64,000 nt of DNA from Pseudomonas sp. NFIX28 (GTDB taxonomy: Bacteria; Pseudomonadota; Gammaproteobacteria; Pseudomonadales; Pseudomonadaceae), in the NCBI RefSeq assembly GCF_900107395.1, contig NZ_FNPW01000011.1, positions 124,001 to 188,000 on the forward strand. Direction: 5' to 3'. The translations under genes were made by a program, and so were the position numbers. Below, piece by piece: positions 42,222-50,390 of the stretch. The notes beneath the pieces were generated by a model, which saw nothing but the letters and a program-made list of their open reading frames with translations, had not been told where the DNA came from and searched no databases. Position 1 is the stretch's first letter; every line of letters starts with the position of its first letter.

Positions 42222-42445
42222 GGCGTTTCAAGACGCAGCCCTTGTTCAGCAACAACTCGGCGTCGGGGATGCCTGATGTGCAGAAACTAAAGCTCCATGT
42301 CAGGCACGGACTAAGGCTGCAATAAAGAGGTTTTAACGAATATCGGAAGACACGCCTTGAAGCAGGCGGGAAAGGCAAGTCAGACAGCGAAAGTTGAACT
42401 TTCTGCAAACTGGCTAATGTGTGGCTATATCAACTGCGACAAAAT

Positions 42446-42475
42446 AACGCAGATCACCCGAAGGTGATCTGCGTT
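42446..42475. terminator. Bidirectional terminator between paaX and a small gene
   Basis: AACGCAGATCACC (42446-42458) and GGTGATCTGCGTT (42463-42475) form a perfect 13-bp stem with a CGAA loop. On the + strand TTCGTGTTTTT follows; on the minus strand ATTTTG follows. The 224 bp between it and paaX show no gene. Confidence 0.85.
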
Positions 42476-42482
42476 CGTGTTT

Positions 42483-42749
42483 TTACTCTGGCATGGCCCA
42501 GGATTGCAGTTTGTAACCTTCCTGGCTCAGTTCGGCGCGGGCCTGTTTCAGCAGGTCTTCCAGTTGCGCCGGGTCGGAGTACGCGCTGCTTGGAATCTGT
42601 TTGCGGCCAATGCGGGTATTGGTGCGGTCGATGACGGTCAGGCTCAGTTCGCCGTTGCCGTCTTGTGGGGCCCAGGCGACGCATTGGAATGGCTGGAATG
42701 CGCGGTCGGCGATCAAAAGTGCTTCGTTGATACGGAGCGGGGCGTTCAT
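42483..42749 (-). CDS. Conserved Pseudomonas small protein
   Basis: This 88-aa cytoplasmic protein reads MNAPLRINEALLIADRAFQP and CVAWAPQDGNGELSLTVIDR, with a helical C-terminal end (AQLEDLLKQARAELSQEGYK). Its N-terminal half loosely resembles the DUF1652 family of Pseudomonas, but I cannot confirm this. Terminator structure lies directly after the stop. No function is known to me. Confidence 0.75.
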   Translation of the reverse strand: MNAPLRINEALLIADRAFQPFQCVAWAPQDGNGELSLTVIDRTNTRIGRKQIPSSAYSDPAQLEDLLKQARAELSQEGYKLQSWAMPE

Positions 42750-43100
42750 GGGGTCTTCTCTCTATGTGCCCAATCAAATGATGTGCCGTCGGTTGGGCTT
42801 ACCGTTCGGCTGGTTACTTGTACTGATGTCTCGAACCGGGGATCAGGTCACATAGAAAGACCAGAATTTACAACTTTTGTTCACAGCCGCGATGCAGAGC
42901 CTTCTTTTGAAAGCTGAATGAAAGATTGGCGCAAGGAAATAAACCAGGCGCGTGGATCCATCTAACGGTTAGTCCAAATGGTGATTGGCGCTATAAACAA
43001 ACGATACAAGGCAGCGTCAAGTAATTGCTAATGTTACAGCCAGGTTTGCCAAACTACTGTTTCTACTAACTTTTCCTCTTTTTGGCGCCAAGGAACAGTC
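42750..43100. promoter_or_regulatory. Divergent promoter region before the sigma-54 activator
   Basis: The 351-bp gap has no credible gene. It is AT-richer than its surroundings near 42,950-43,085 and should hold promoters for the small gene on the minus strand and for the activator gene. I see no clear operator or sigma-54 element here. Confidence 0.5.
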
Positions 43101-44426
43101 ATGCTTGAAGCGACCGCCCAACGCCGCCTCTTAGTGGTCGACCCCTGTGATGCCTGTCATCGTCTACTGCCTGGATTGCGCCTGGTGGGTTGGGATGTCG
43201 ACAGTTGTGACCTGGAATCCGCCGTGGATCGCAATTGCGACGTCGGCCTGCTGCGCTTGCGCGCCTTTCACCTGGAGCGACCGGAAGCGGTCAAGGATCT
43301 GATCAGCCGCAGCGGCACCGAGTGGATCGCGGTGCTCAGCCCCGATGTGCTGCGCCTGCACCAGGCCGGCGATTTTGTTTGTGAATGGTTTTTCGACTTT
43401 CATACCCTGCCGTTCGATGTCTCGCGGGTCCAGGTGACCCTCGGACGGGCATTCGGCATGGCTCGCCTGCGCGGCCAGGGGCACGTCCATATTCATCAGC
43501 CCGGGCATGAGCTGCTGGGCGACAGCCGGCCGATCCGCGATTTGCGCAAGCTGCTGAGCAAACTGGCGCCCACCGAGTCGCCGGTGTTGATTCGCGGCGA
43601 AAGCGGTACCGGCAAGGAGTTGGTGGCCCGGACCCTGCATCGACAGTCGCAGCGCCACAGCAAACCCTTTGTGCCGATCAATTGCGGGGCGATCCCCGAG
43701 CACCTGATCCAGTCCGAGCTGTTCGGCCATGAAAAGGGCGCGTTCACCGGCGCCCACCAACGCAAGGTCGGGCGAATCGAGGCCGCTCATTGCGGCACCT
43801 TGTTTCTCGATGAAATCGGCGACTTGCCGCTGGAGCTGCAGGCCAACCTGCTGCGTTTCTTGCAGGAAAAACACATTGAGCGCGTGGGCGGCAGCCAGCC
43901 GATACCGGTGGATGTGCGGGTGCTGGCGGCGACCCACGTGGACCTTGAGGCGGCGATCGACAAGGGGCGTTTTCGCGAAGACCTGTATTACCGCCTGAAC
44001 GTGTTGCAGGTGGTCACGGCGCCGTTGCGCGAACGGCATGGCGATATCGGCATGCTGGCCAACCATTTTGCCCATTTCTATAGCCAGGAAACCGGGCGCC
44101 GTCCGCGCAGCTTCAGCGAAGACGCGCTGGTGGCCATGGGCAAGCACGATTGGCCGGGCAATGTCCGCGAGCTGGCCAACCGGGTGCGACGCGGCCTGGT
44201 GCTGGCCGAAGGCAGGCAGATCGAGGCCCGGGACCTGGGCCTGCTCAGCCCGCAGGCGTGCATTGCGCCCATGGGCACGCTGGAGGACTACAAGCATCGG
44301 GCCGAGCGCCAGGCCTTGTGCGATGTCTTGAACCGGCACAGCGACAACCTCAGTGTCGCGGCCAGGGTGCTGGGCGTATCGCGCCCGACGTTCTACCGAT
44401 TGCTGCACAAGCATCAGATCCGCTAG
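43101..44426 (+). CDS. Sigma-54 enhancer-binding activator with VpsR-like N-terminus
   Basis: This 441-aa activator has three parts. The N-terminal 125 residues form a degenerate receiver-like region like that of VpsR/FleQ-type activators. The AAA+ domain (about 137-365) has Walker A GESGTGKE (166-173), the sigma-54 contact loop GAFTGA (213-218), Walker B GTLFLDEIGD (232-241) and the arginine finger region FREDLYYRLNV. A Fis-type HTH ends the protein (SVAARVLGVSRPTFYRLLHK). It converges on fapF with a shared terminator. Since fapA has a sigma-54-type promoter, this protein is the obvious candidate activator of the amyloid operon; VpsR and FleQ bind c-di-GMP, so c-di-GMP control is an attractive inference. 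Confidence 0.88.
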   Translation: MLEATAQRRLLVVDPCDACHRLLPGLRLVGWDVDSCDLESAVDRNCDVGLLRLRAFHLERPEAVKDLISRSGTEWIAVLSPDVLRLHQAGDFVCEWFFDFHTLPFDVSRVQVTLGRAFGMARLRGQGHVHIHQPGHELLGDSRPIRDLRKLLSKLAPTESPVLIRGESGTGKELVARTLHRQSQRHSKPFVPINCGAIPEHLIQSELFGHEKGAFTGAHQRKVGRIEAAHCGTLFLDEIGDLPLELQANLLRFLQEKHIERVGGSQPIPVDVRVLAATHVDLEAAIDKGRFREDLYYRLNVLQVVTAPLRERHGDIGMLANHFAHFYSQETGRRPRSFSEDALVAMGKHDWPGNVRELANRVRRGLVLAEGRQIEARDLGLLSPQACIAPMGTLEDYKHRAERQALCDVLNRHSDNLSVAARVLGVSRPTFYRLLHKHQIR

Positions 44427-44442
44427 GGCGGTGCAACGAAAA

Positions 44443-44479
44443 GGCCCGCTGCGAGGCGATCTCGCAGCGGGCCTTTTTT
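44443..44479. terminator. Bidirectional terminator between the activator gene and fapF
   Basis: GGCCCGCTGCGAG (44443-44455) / CTCGCAGCGGGCC (44461-44473) form a 13-bp stem with loop GCGAT. T6 follows on the + strand and TTTT on the minus strand, so it serves both convergent units. Confidence 0.92.
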
Positions 44480-44486
44480 ATACCCC

Positions 44487-45773
44487 TTAGAAGTAGTAAG
44501 GGAATTTCAGGCTGAAGGTGAAGTCGGGCGCATCGTCGGTCAGTCCGATGGACAGGTTGGGCACTATGGTCAGGTTGTCGGTGGCCGCGACGGTCATGCC
44601 GACGTTGAAATAGCCGGCGTTGGCATCGCTGGACACCACGGATTGCCAGTCGCCGCCGTCTTCCTTGAGCTTGCTCTTGCGCTGGACCAGGTCCGAGAAC
44701 GAGAACGACATACTCATCTTCTCGTTCAGGGCGAAGGCGATGCCCATGCCGATCTGGAAGCTGTCGCCGAGCTTGACCTTGCCCGGGGTCTTCTGGTTGA
44801 CCGTGGAGCTGATGTCGTCGAACGACTCTTCCAGGTTGTGGGTGTAGGAGAGGGTGCCGAACAGCACGGCGGGGTCGAAGGTCTTGACCAGCGAGATGCC
44901 CGGGGTGATGGACCAGACACCGTTGCCGGTCGGCAGGTCTTCCGGGACGAACAGGTTGGTGTTGTCCTGGACCTGGCGCAGCTTGATGCCGAAGGGTTCT
45001 TCGCCGGTCGGCGCCTTGACGCGCAAGGTCAGCACCGCATCCGGGGTATTGACCGACTCGTCGAGGAATTTGTAGGCGATGCCGAAGTTCACGTCGCCAA
45101 GGGTCGGATCGTTGGACACGGTTTTTTCGCTGGTGACCCCCGCCGCGCCGTTCTGGGCGCCGCCGGACTGGTAGGTCGACTCGCGGTAGATCACCGGCAC
45201 GTTAATGTCGAACTGCCAGCGATTGTCCAGGTTGTAGCGCCCCGTGAGGTCCAGGGTCCAGTTGTCGGCCTTGATCCGGTCCAGGTTGATGTTGCCGAGG
45301 AAGATCGAGTCCAGGGCCAGGAAACCATTGAGAATCAGCTGCCGGGTGTCGTAGCGGGAGTAGGTCAGGCCGGTCTCGACGCTGAACTTGCCGCCACCGA
45401 AGAAGCCACTGGCCTCGTCATACAGGTTGGACACACTCTGCGCTGGTTGCGAGTCGTCCCTGAGCGATTCCCCGTAGGAACTGCCGACCGTCGGGCCCTT
45501 GGTCGTGGCCCCCGCCACCTGCTGGTTGCCACGCATGTCGGCCGGCGATTTGGCCAGGCGCTTGGGAGGTGGCTCCGCCGGTTGTTCCTCGACCTGGCGT
45601 ACCCGTTGCTCCAATACCGCCAGGGCCTTCTGCTGCACTTCGTAACGTTGCTTAAGCTCCAGTAATTCCTGTTTCAGGGCCTCCAGGTCGGCGTCCGAGG
45701 CTGCGTGCAGCAGGGTCGCCGGCAAGAGGGTGCTCAAACACACAAGCGCACGCAGGGAAACTGATCGATACAT
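44487..45773 (-). CDS. fapF: Fap amyloid outer-membrane secretion pore FapF
   Basis: This 428-aa protein begins with a signal peptide (to about ATLLHAASD). A periplasmic coiled coil follows (DLEALKQELLELKQRYEVQQ onward, residues about 28-65), then a linker and a beta-barrel ending TFSLKFPYYF with terminal Phe. FapF forms a trimeric barrel with a coiled-coil gate that exports FapB and FapC. It is the last gene of fapABCDEF. Confidence 0.93.
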   Translation of the reverse strand: MYRSVSLRALVCLSTLLPATLLHAASDADLEALKQELLELKQRYEVQQKALAVLEQRVRQVEEQPAEPPPKRLAKSPADMRGNQQVAGATTKGPTVGSSYGESLRDDSQPAQSVSNLYDEASGFFGGGKFSVETGLTYSRYDTRQLILNGFLALDSIFLGNINLDRIKADNWTLDLTGRYNLDNRWQFDINVPVIYRESTYQSGGAQNGAAGVTSEKTVSNDPTLGDVNFGIAYKFLDESVNTPDAVLTLRVKAPTGEEPFGIKLRQVQDNTNLFVPEDLPTGNGVWSITPGISLVKTFDPAVLFGTLSYTHNLEESFDDISSTVNQKTPGKVKLGDSFQIGMGIAFALNEKMSMSFSFSDLVQRKSKLKEDGGDWQSVVSSDANAGYFNVGMTVAATDNLTIVPNLSIGLTDDAPDFTFSLKFPYYF

Positions 45774-45818
45774 GAATAAGCCATCCCTTCAAGCCTAATG
45801 ATCGAGAGTCAGCGTAGT

Positions 45819-46565
45819 TCAATATCCCAGGTTGCGTAGGCCCTTGAGCTGGGTCAGGTTGCAGTCCAGAGCGCCGGCACTCGGGCCGTTGTTGTTGAGC
45901 ACCACGTTCAGCTGGGTCAGGTTGCTGACCATGTTGCTGCTGCCCATCAGGCGGGTGTTTTGCAGCAAGCCGCCCTGGGCCACTTGTTGTTGCGCCGAAC
46001 CCTGGTTGTTGTTGGCCTGGATGGCCATCTGGATGCCGCCGCCGGTGGCGGACACGGCCACGCTGCCCGCAGCGTTGCTGCCGGTGATGGTCTGGCCGTT
46101 CATCAACAGCTGGCCTTGGGCCGGCTTCAGTGCCGGAGCATGGCTGGCTTCCCGGACATCGATGGAAACGTTGTTATAGGCGGTATTGCCGTCGCCTGCC
46201 GCGCGCACGCTTTGGGTGACCCCCTGCGTGGTGGCCAGGCCCGCGCCGCCGATCACGTTGCCCGAGCCCTGGGTGGGCGTCGAGCCGTTGCCGGTTTCCT
46301 GGATCGTCGAGACATAGAATTCCGGTTTCACCGTCGATTGCTGGATCTGCATCGAGGTCGTGGCCCCGATCAGATCGCCCGAGGCGTTGCGCCAGGTGCT
46401 GCTCATGACAATGCCGAAGCTGATGATCCGCCCGGGCATGACGTAGCGCCCGCGGAGCTCGGCGAGTTCCTGGTCCTTGATTTCTATAGGCGTGAACCCT
46501 GCGTTGGCGTACGCAGGAATGCTTGCTACCAGGCAGGCGGCGGCCCGCCAGTAAGGGCTTTTCAT
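45819..46565 (-). CDS. fapE: Fap minor component FapE
   Basis: This 248-aa exported protein has a signal peptide ending PAYANAG. Asn/Gln/Gly-rich amyloid-like stretches include VSIDVREASHAPALKPAQGQ and IQANNNQGSAQQQVAQGGLL, and a C-terminal CNLTQLKGLRNLGY. FapE is a minor extracellular component of the fibres. It lies between fapD and fapF in the expected order. Confidence 0.92.
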   Translation of the reverse strand: MKSPYWRAAACLVASIPAYANAGFTPIEIKDQELAELRGRYVMPGRIISFGIVMSSTWRNASGDLIGATTSMQIQQSTVKPEFYVSTIQETGNGSTPTQGSGNVIGGAGLATTQGVTQSVRAAGDGNTAYNNVSIDVREASHAPALKPAQGQLLMNGQTITGSNAAGSVAVSATGGGIQMAIQANNNQGSAQQQVAQGGLLQNTRLMGSSNMVSNLTQLNVVLNNNGPSAGALDCNLTQLKGLRNLGY

Positions 46566-46608
46566 CTGCTGCTCCCGGAGCGTCCTGCCCCTTTATCCTT
46601 TTGCGACC

Positions 46609-47289
46609 CTAGAAGAAGTCGCTCTGAATGAAACCGAATTCCATCAGTTCTGCGTCTTTGACCGGGTTGAAGGTGTCCAGCTGGTTCTTCGCGGTCAGCG
46701 GGTTTGGCGGGCTGAGCAAGGCGTTGGCCTTGTCGTAGCCGGGGCCGATGATGGCGAAGACGATACCGTTCCAACCTTTGACAAAGTCTTCGTGGGAGTA
46801 GCGTTTATGGCCGAGGACGGGGTCGCCGATATAAACCCAGTCTTTCTGTGCCCGCTGCATGACCACGAAGTGCTTGTAGCCGCGAATGTCCATCAGTACC
46901 ACCACCGGAATGGTCACCGCCTCGAGCTTTTCGGGCGGTATCCGGTAGCCCCGGGCGCGCATGCCGATACTTTCTATGTAGCGCTTCATGTCCAGCATGG
47001 AGAAACCCTGGGTGCGGACCAGATCCTGGTCGGCCGTGGCCAGCATGCCTTTGATGACGAGCTCTTCATCGACGTCGAGCCAGTAGGCCTGGCGCAGCAC
47101 CGTCGCCAGTGCGGCGGCGCCGCAGCTGAAGTCGGTTTTCTGTTCGACCAGGTCGGCGAACTTGCGCTCCCGGATGCTTTGCACCGGCTTGTAGACCAGG
47201 TTTGCGCCGGGCAGCACGGCCACCGGCATCTGTGCGGCCTGGGTCAGGCCCGCCAGGCAGAGCAGGAGGCAGAAGGTTGCAGTTCGCAT
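46609..47289 (-). CDS. fapD: C39-family cysteine protease FapD
   Basis: This 226-aa exported or membrane-anchored protease belongs to peptidase family C39. The active-site Cys lies in KTDFSCGAAALATVL, the His in RGYKHFVVMQRA and the Asp in VYIGDPVLGHKRY. In Fap systems FapD is needed for fibre assembly, probably by processing a partner. An intrinsic-terminator-like hairpin just before it may limit its expression relative to fapC. Confidence 0.93.
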   Translation of the reverse strand: MRTATFCLLLCLAGLTQAAQMPVAVLPGANLVYKPVQSIRERKFADLVEQKTDFSCGAAALATVLRQAYWLDVDEELVIKGMLATADQDLVRTQGFSMLDMKRYIESIGMRARGYRIPPEKLEAVTIPVVVLMDIRGYKHFVVMQRAQKDWVYIGDPVLGHKRYSHEDFVKGWNGIVFAIIGPGYDKANALLSPPNPLTAKNQLDTFNPVKDAELMEFGFIQSDFF

Positions 47290-47313
47290 GATCGATAGGC
47301 CTTGTGGGACGGT

Positions 47314-47338
47314 GGAAAAGCCCCGTTTCCGGGGCTTT
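47314..47338 (-). terminator. Attenuator-like hairpin between fapC and fapD
   Basis: On the minus strand AAAGCCCCG (complement 47330-47338) pairs with CGGGGCTTT (complement 47317-47325) around a GAAA tetraloop, ending in TTTT. It starts 14 nt after the fapC stop and precedes fapD, so partial termination would give much fapABC and little fapDEF message. Confidence 0.65.
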
Positions 47339-47352
47339 CGTTACGATCGCGG

Positions 47353-48399
47353 TTACAGGCAGGCTCTGCAGCCGGCAGCGATGGACAGCGAGTTGCTTTG
47401 TTGGTTGCCGACGCCAGCCGAGACGTTGGCACCGCCGTTGCCGGAGAAGCCGTTCATCGAGCCAGACATCGACGCGTTGTTGATCACAGGGTTTTTCCAG
47501 CCGTCTTTGGTCAGCACTTGCTTGGTCCAGTAGCCGGAAAGTTCTACCGTCCCTTGTTCCTTGAAGGTGAACTTCTGATTGCCACTATCGTGATCGCCGC
47601 CGCCGCGACGATCATCGTCGCCATAATGGCCACCGCCATGATGACCATTGTCATCCTGAATCTTGCCGTAGCCGGTGCCTTTATAAGTGCCGCTGGCCTG
47701 GAACTGGCCAGAGAGGGTGTCTGTTTTGTAGGTACGCACACCCTTGTTGTCCACGTCCAGGCCAGTGGAAGTCTGGTTCGCCGAAGCTGACGCGGTCGCT
47801 ACGCGTCCGCCGGATACGGCGATTGCCAGGTTGTTTTTCTGTTGGTTGAAGTCGCCGGCGGTGACGTTGATGCCGATGTTGCCGGAGCCGCTGTTGCCTG
47901 CATTGTCGAGTGTTGCGCTGTTTTGCGTGGACCAGTTTTTCACCGTGTTGTTGGTGTTGGTCTGGGTCGCGCTGGAAGTGGCTACCGCGCTGCCAAAGAT
48001 GAAGCTTTCATCGGCGGTGGCCAGGGCGACGGCGTTGTCTTGCTGGTTGCCGTCGCCGGCAGCCACGTTGGCGCCCATGTTGCCGTTGGAATTGTTCATT
48101 GAGTCGCTGGCGTCGGCGTTGTTGTGGGTGCCGCGGTTGCTGACGCTGTTGCCCGAGCTGTACTGCTCATCGGTCACGTTGGCCACGGCACCGGCGGTGA
48201 GTTGCAGCTTGGTGTTGAGGTCTTGGCCGCCGTTGCCGCCGTGGCCACCGTGACCGCCGTGGCCTCCGTGATGGCCATGACCATTGCCGTGGCCATTGCC
48301 GTTACCGTTGCCGTGGTTGTCATCAGTTGCCTGGGCAGCCATTGCCATGACTGCAGCGAGCGCAAAAACCAGTGGTTTAAGAGCCATTGTGGGTTTCAT
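47353..48399 (-). CDS. fapC: Major amyloid fibril subunit FapC
   Basis: This 348-aa precursor has a signal peptide cut near AQA-TDD. Three imperfect amyloid repeats end in GANVAAGDGNQQDN (109-122), GINVTAGDFNQQKN (176-189) and GANVSAGVGNQQSN (323-336). The long second linker lies between repeats 2 and 3, and the C-terminal CRAC is the conserved FapC CXXC. The mature N-terminus is a striking Gly/Asn/His segment (residues 26-59, eight histidines), and the second linker has another His/Asp/Gly patch (249-275). It forms the bulk of the biofilm amyloid. Confidence 0.94.
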   Translation of the reverse strand: MKPTMALKPLVFALAAVMAMAAQATDDNHGNGNGNGHGNGHGHHGGHGGHGGHGGNGGQDLNTKLQLTAGAVANVTDEQYSSGNSVSNRGTHNNADASDSMNNSNGNMGANVAAGDGNQQDNAVALATADESFIFGSAVATSSATQTNTNNTVKNWSTQNSATLDNAGNSGSGNIGINVTAGDFNQQKNNLAIAVSGGRVATASASANQTSTGLDVDNKGVRTYKTDTLSGQFQASGTYKGTGYGKIQDDNGHHGGGHYGDDDRRGGGDHDSGNQKFTFKEQGTVELSGYWTKQVLTKDGWKNPVINNASMSGSMNGFSGNGGANVSAGVGNQQSNSLSIAAGCRACL

Positions 48400-48459
48400 G
48401 GTGTTTCTCCGTGCTTAAGCTGGTTGAGTGTCGGTACTTTCTAAGCGCGTTGCTGCGGG

Positions 48460-49047
48460 TCAGTCAGCGACCCGTATGCTCAGGGTGTTAGCCATTCGGT
48501 TCCCCACCCCGGCACTCTGGTTCACCTGAATCACTCCCCGGCTGCCGGTGAAGGCCTGGTCGCTGGTAACGACCTGGCGGCTGCCTTTAGAAGCGTCAGT
48601 TGCTCCCGAGCCTGGTAACAGCGCCACGTTCTGCTGGGACAGGACGCTGTCATCGATACTTTGCGGCTGGGCACTGATGCTCACCCGCATGGCATTGACC
48701 ATTTGGTTGTTGGCACCGGCCCCCTGGTTCACGCCCAGGACCCCGTTGCCGTTGCTGAAAGCGTTGCCGCCGATGTTGCTGCTGGCATCGATCGCGCCGC
48801 TGGCCGGCGTACCGAGCCTCTGCCGGACCACCGTGGTGGCGGAAGCGTCGGTGCCGATGGCGATGGCGCGCGTATTGGTTTGTTGTTGCTGGTCGCCGGC
48901 GGCCTGGTTGACGTTGAAGTTGCCGTTGTAGCGGGCGCCGGAGTTGTGGATGGCGGCGCTGTCCACCACCTGGGTGCCCGGGTCGGCCATCGCGGGCGCC
49001 CAGCCAAGGAGGGCTAGCAGGGCAAGCAATGCGAGTGTGCGGCTCAT
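48460..49047 (-). CDS. fapB: Amyloid nucleator FapB
   Basis: This 195-aa exported protein has a signal peptide (to AMADPG) and three amyloid repeats with cores NFNVNQAAGDQQQQTN, VLGVNQGAGANNQMVN and VIQVNQSAGVGNRMAN, as in FapC but with shorter linkers. FapB is the minor fibre component that nucleates FapC. It starts 1 bp after the fapA stop. Confidence 0.93.
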   Translation of the reverse strand: MSRTLALLALLALLGWAPAMADPGTQVVDSAAIHNSGARYNGNFNVNQAAGDQQQQTNTRAIAIGTDASATTVVRQRLGTPASGAIDASSNIGGNAFSNGNGVLGVNQGAGANNQMVNAMRVSISAQPQSIDDSVLSQQNVALLPGSGATDASKGSRQVVTSDQAFTGSRGVIQVNQSAGVGNRMANTLSIRVAD

Positions 49048-49048
49048 C

Positions 49049-49510
49049 TCATTGGCCTCCGGACAGCCGGCCCAACGGCGCCAGGCCTGAACTCAGGGAA
49101 CGGTTGATGGTGTTGGAGATGGCGCCACCGCTGCCGCCGCCGTGGCCGGCACTCATGCCGGTCATGCCGTTGGGGTTGGTGACGCTGTTCATCCCCTGCA
49201 GGTTCACGCCGTTGGGCATGATGTCGCGGCTGATCGTGGAGCCGCTGCTGACCCCGGCGAAGTCTCCGTCGCTCAACTCGGTGTTGCTGGTCATCTGATT
49301 GACCCGGGCCGAAGGGTTGGCATTGACGGTGGTCGGGTAGGGGTCGGGGTGCAACGGCGGACGGCCGACAGGGCGCGGTTGGACCTCGCGGTCCAGAACG
49401 ATCCTGCCATCCCGGATGTCGCCGGCGGCCTGGGCCGGGAGGCTGAGCAGCGAGCCGAGCGCACAAGCGATCAGCAGCAAATGGCTCAGAGCTGAATTGA
49501 TATTGCCCAC
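49049..49510 (-). CDS. fapA: Fap chaperone-like protein FapA
   Basis: This 153-aa precursor has a signal peptide (to PAQAAGD) and a disordered mature part with RPPLHPDPYPTTVNANPSAR and a Gly-rich MTGMSAGHGGGSGGAISNTI. FapA is periplasmic and affects FapB/FapC fibre composition. The start is GTG at 49510 with GAAGGA upstream; an upstream ATG is out of frame. It is the first gene of the operon, 52 bp after the sigma-54-type promoter. Confidence 0.9.
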   Translation of the reverse strand: MGNINSALSHLLLIACALGSLLSLPAQAAGDIRDGRIVLDREVQPRPVGRPPLHPDPYPTTVNANPSARVNQMTSNTELSDGDFAGVSSGSTISRDIMPNGVNLQGMNSVTNPNGMTGMSAGHGGGSGGAISNTINRSLSSGLAPLGRLSGGQ

Positions 49511-49561
49511 GGCAGCATTCCTTCTTCGATCACTGGTCCTGGTCAGCGTTGCGAAGGAGAG

Positions 49562-49578
49562 AGCAGAAGCTGTGCCGC
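49562..49578 (-). promoter_or_regulatory. Sigma-54 promoter of the fap operon
   Basis: On the minus strand CGGCACAGCTTCTGCT matches TGGCAC-N5-TTGCW, with the essential GG and GC exactly 10 bp apart. Transcription would begin about 40 bp before fapA. A run of A residues precedes the GG element. Confidence 0.7.
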
Positions 49579-49865
49579 TTTTTTGATTGTTTCAGTAATT
49601 CAACAGGTTATGAGCATTCCCGGGCGGGGGCAGGGCACTGCTGTTTCAGCAATGAGACGACGAGGGCTTCGCGCGGCCCGCCATTGTCAAGGGGAGCAGG
49701 CTGGATCCAAGCTTCAGGGTGGCCTGTTTCAGGGGCTTAACAGTTGCCCGGCGCGCGTTGAAAAGCCTTTTGATTCAGTGCTTTTACACATTGGCCGGTG
49801 TTTCAGCGGTGAGCATGCATCGGCGCCAGCGGCGCAGGAAAAACGGCGGGACGGGCAGCCTTCGG
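49579..49865. other. Upstream region of the fap operon
   Basis: No gene is seen. This roughly 290-bp stretch is where binding sites for the sigma-54 activator would lie, 80-300 bp before the start. I found no single convincing dyad; short GC-rich blocks such as CCCGGGCGGGGGC near 49620 are the only notable features. Confidence 0.5.
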
Positions 49866-50390
49866 CTAGCCCTGGAGCAACCGCTCGACCAGCTCGAACG
49901 CCCGTTGCCGGCGAGCCTCCCAGTCGCCGCGAATCACCTCGAAGGGCTGGTTGTGGCGCGATAGCCAGTCACCGGTGGCCTTGAAGAATGCCAGGCGTTC
50001 GCTCAGCTCGGGTTGGCAGCGCTGGCCGTCGTCGCTCCAGCCGACATCCTCCGGTGACAGCAGCAGGTGCAGGTCGTAGCGACGCTCCAGCAATGCCGGC
50101 TCGAGCCAGTCGGGGCAGGCGCCGAACAGGGCCTGGCTCCAGAGCATATTGCTCAGCAGGTGGGTGTCGAGAATCAGCAATCGTGGGCGTTGCGAACGGG
50201 CCTGGTCTTCCCAGGCCAGCTGGCCGAGGGCAATCTCGGGGATATCCGCCAGGCAGGTGTCGCGTTGTTTCTGCTCGATGAAATGACGCACGTATTCGCC
50301 CACCTGGATGCCACCGAAGTGCGCCTGCAAGTGGCCGCTGAGCCAGCTCTTGCCGCTGGACTCGGGGCCGGTCAGTACCAGCACCTTCAT
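49866..50390 (-). CDS. NadR-like AAA ATPase / nicotinamide-riboside kinase
   Basis: This 174-aa P-loop protein has Walker A GPESSGKS (residues 8-15). VGEYVRHFIEQ, LLILDTHLLSN and HLLLSPEDVGWSDDGQR match the ribosylnicotinamide-kinase domain of NadR. It should phosphorylate imported nicotinamide riboside to NMN. It overlaps pnuC by 4 bp, which supports the pairing of transporter and trapping kinase. It lacks the NadR repressor HTH and the adenylyltransferase domain. Confidence 0.87.
   Translation of the reverse strand: MKVLVLTGPESSGKSWLSGHLQAHFGGIQVGEYVRHFIEQKQRDTCLADIPEIALGQLAWEDQARSQRPRLLILDTHLLSNMLWSQALFGACPDWLEPALLERRYDLHLLLSPEDVGWSDDGQRCQPELSERLAFFKATGDWLSRHNQPFEVIRGDWEARRQRAFELVERLLQG

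Noticed and set aside
42269..42306. TGCCTGA...TCAGGCA hairpin after paaX as a terminator
   Set aside because: The stem is short, the loop is long and no T-run follows. The 13-bp hairpin at 42446-42475 is far better.
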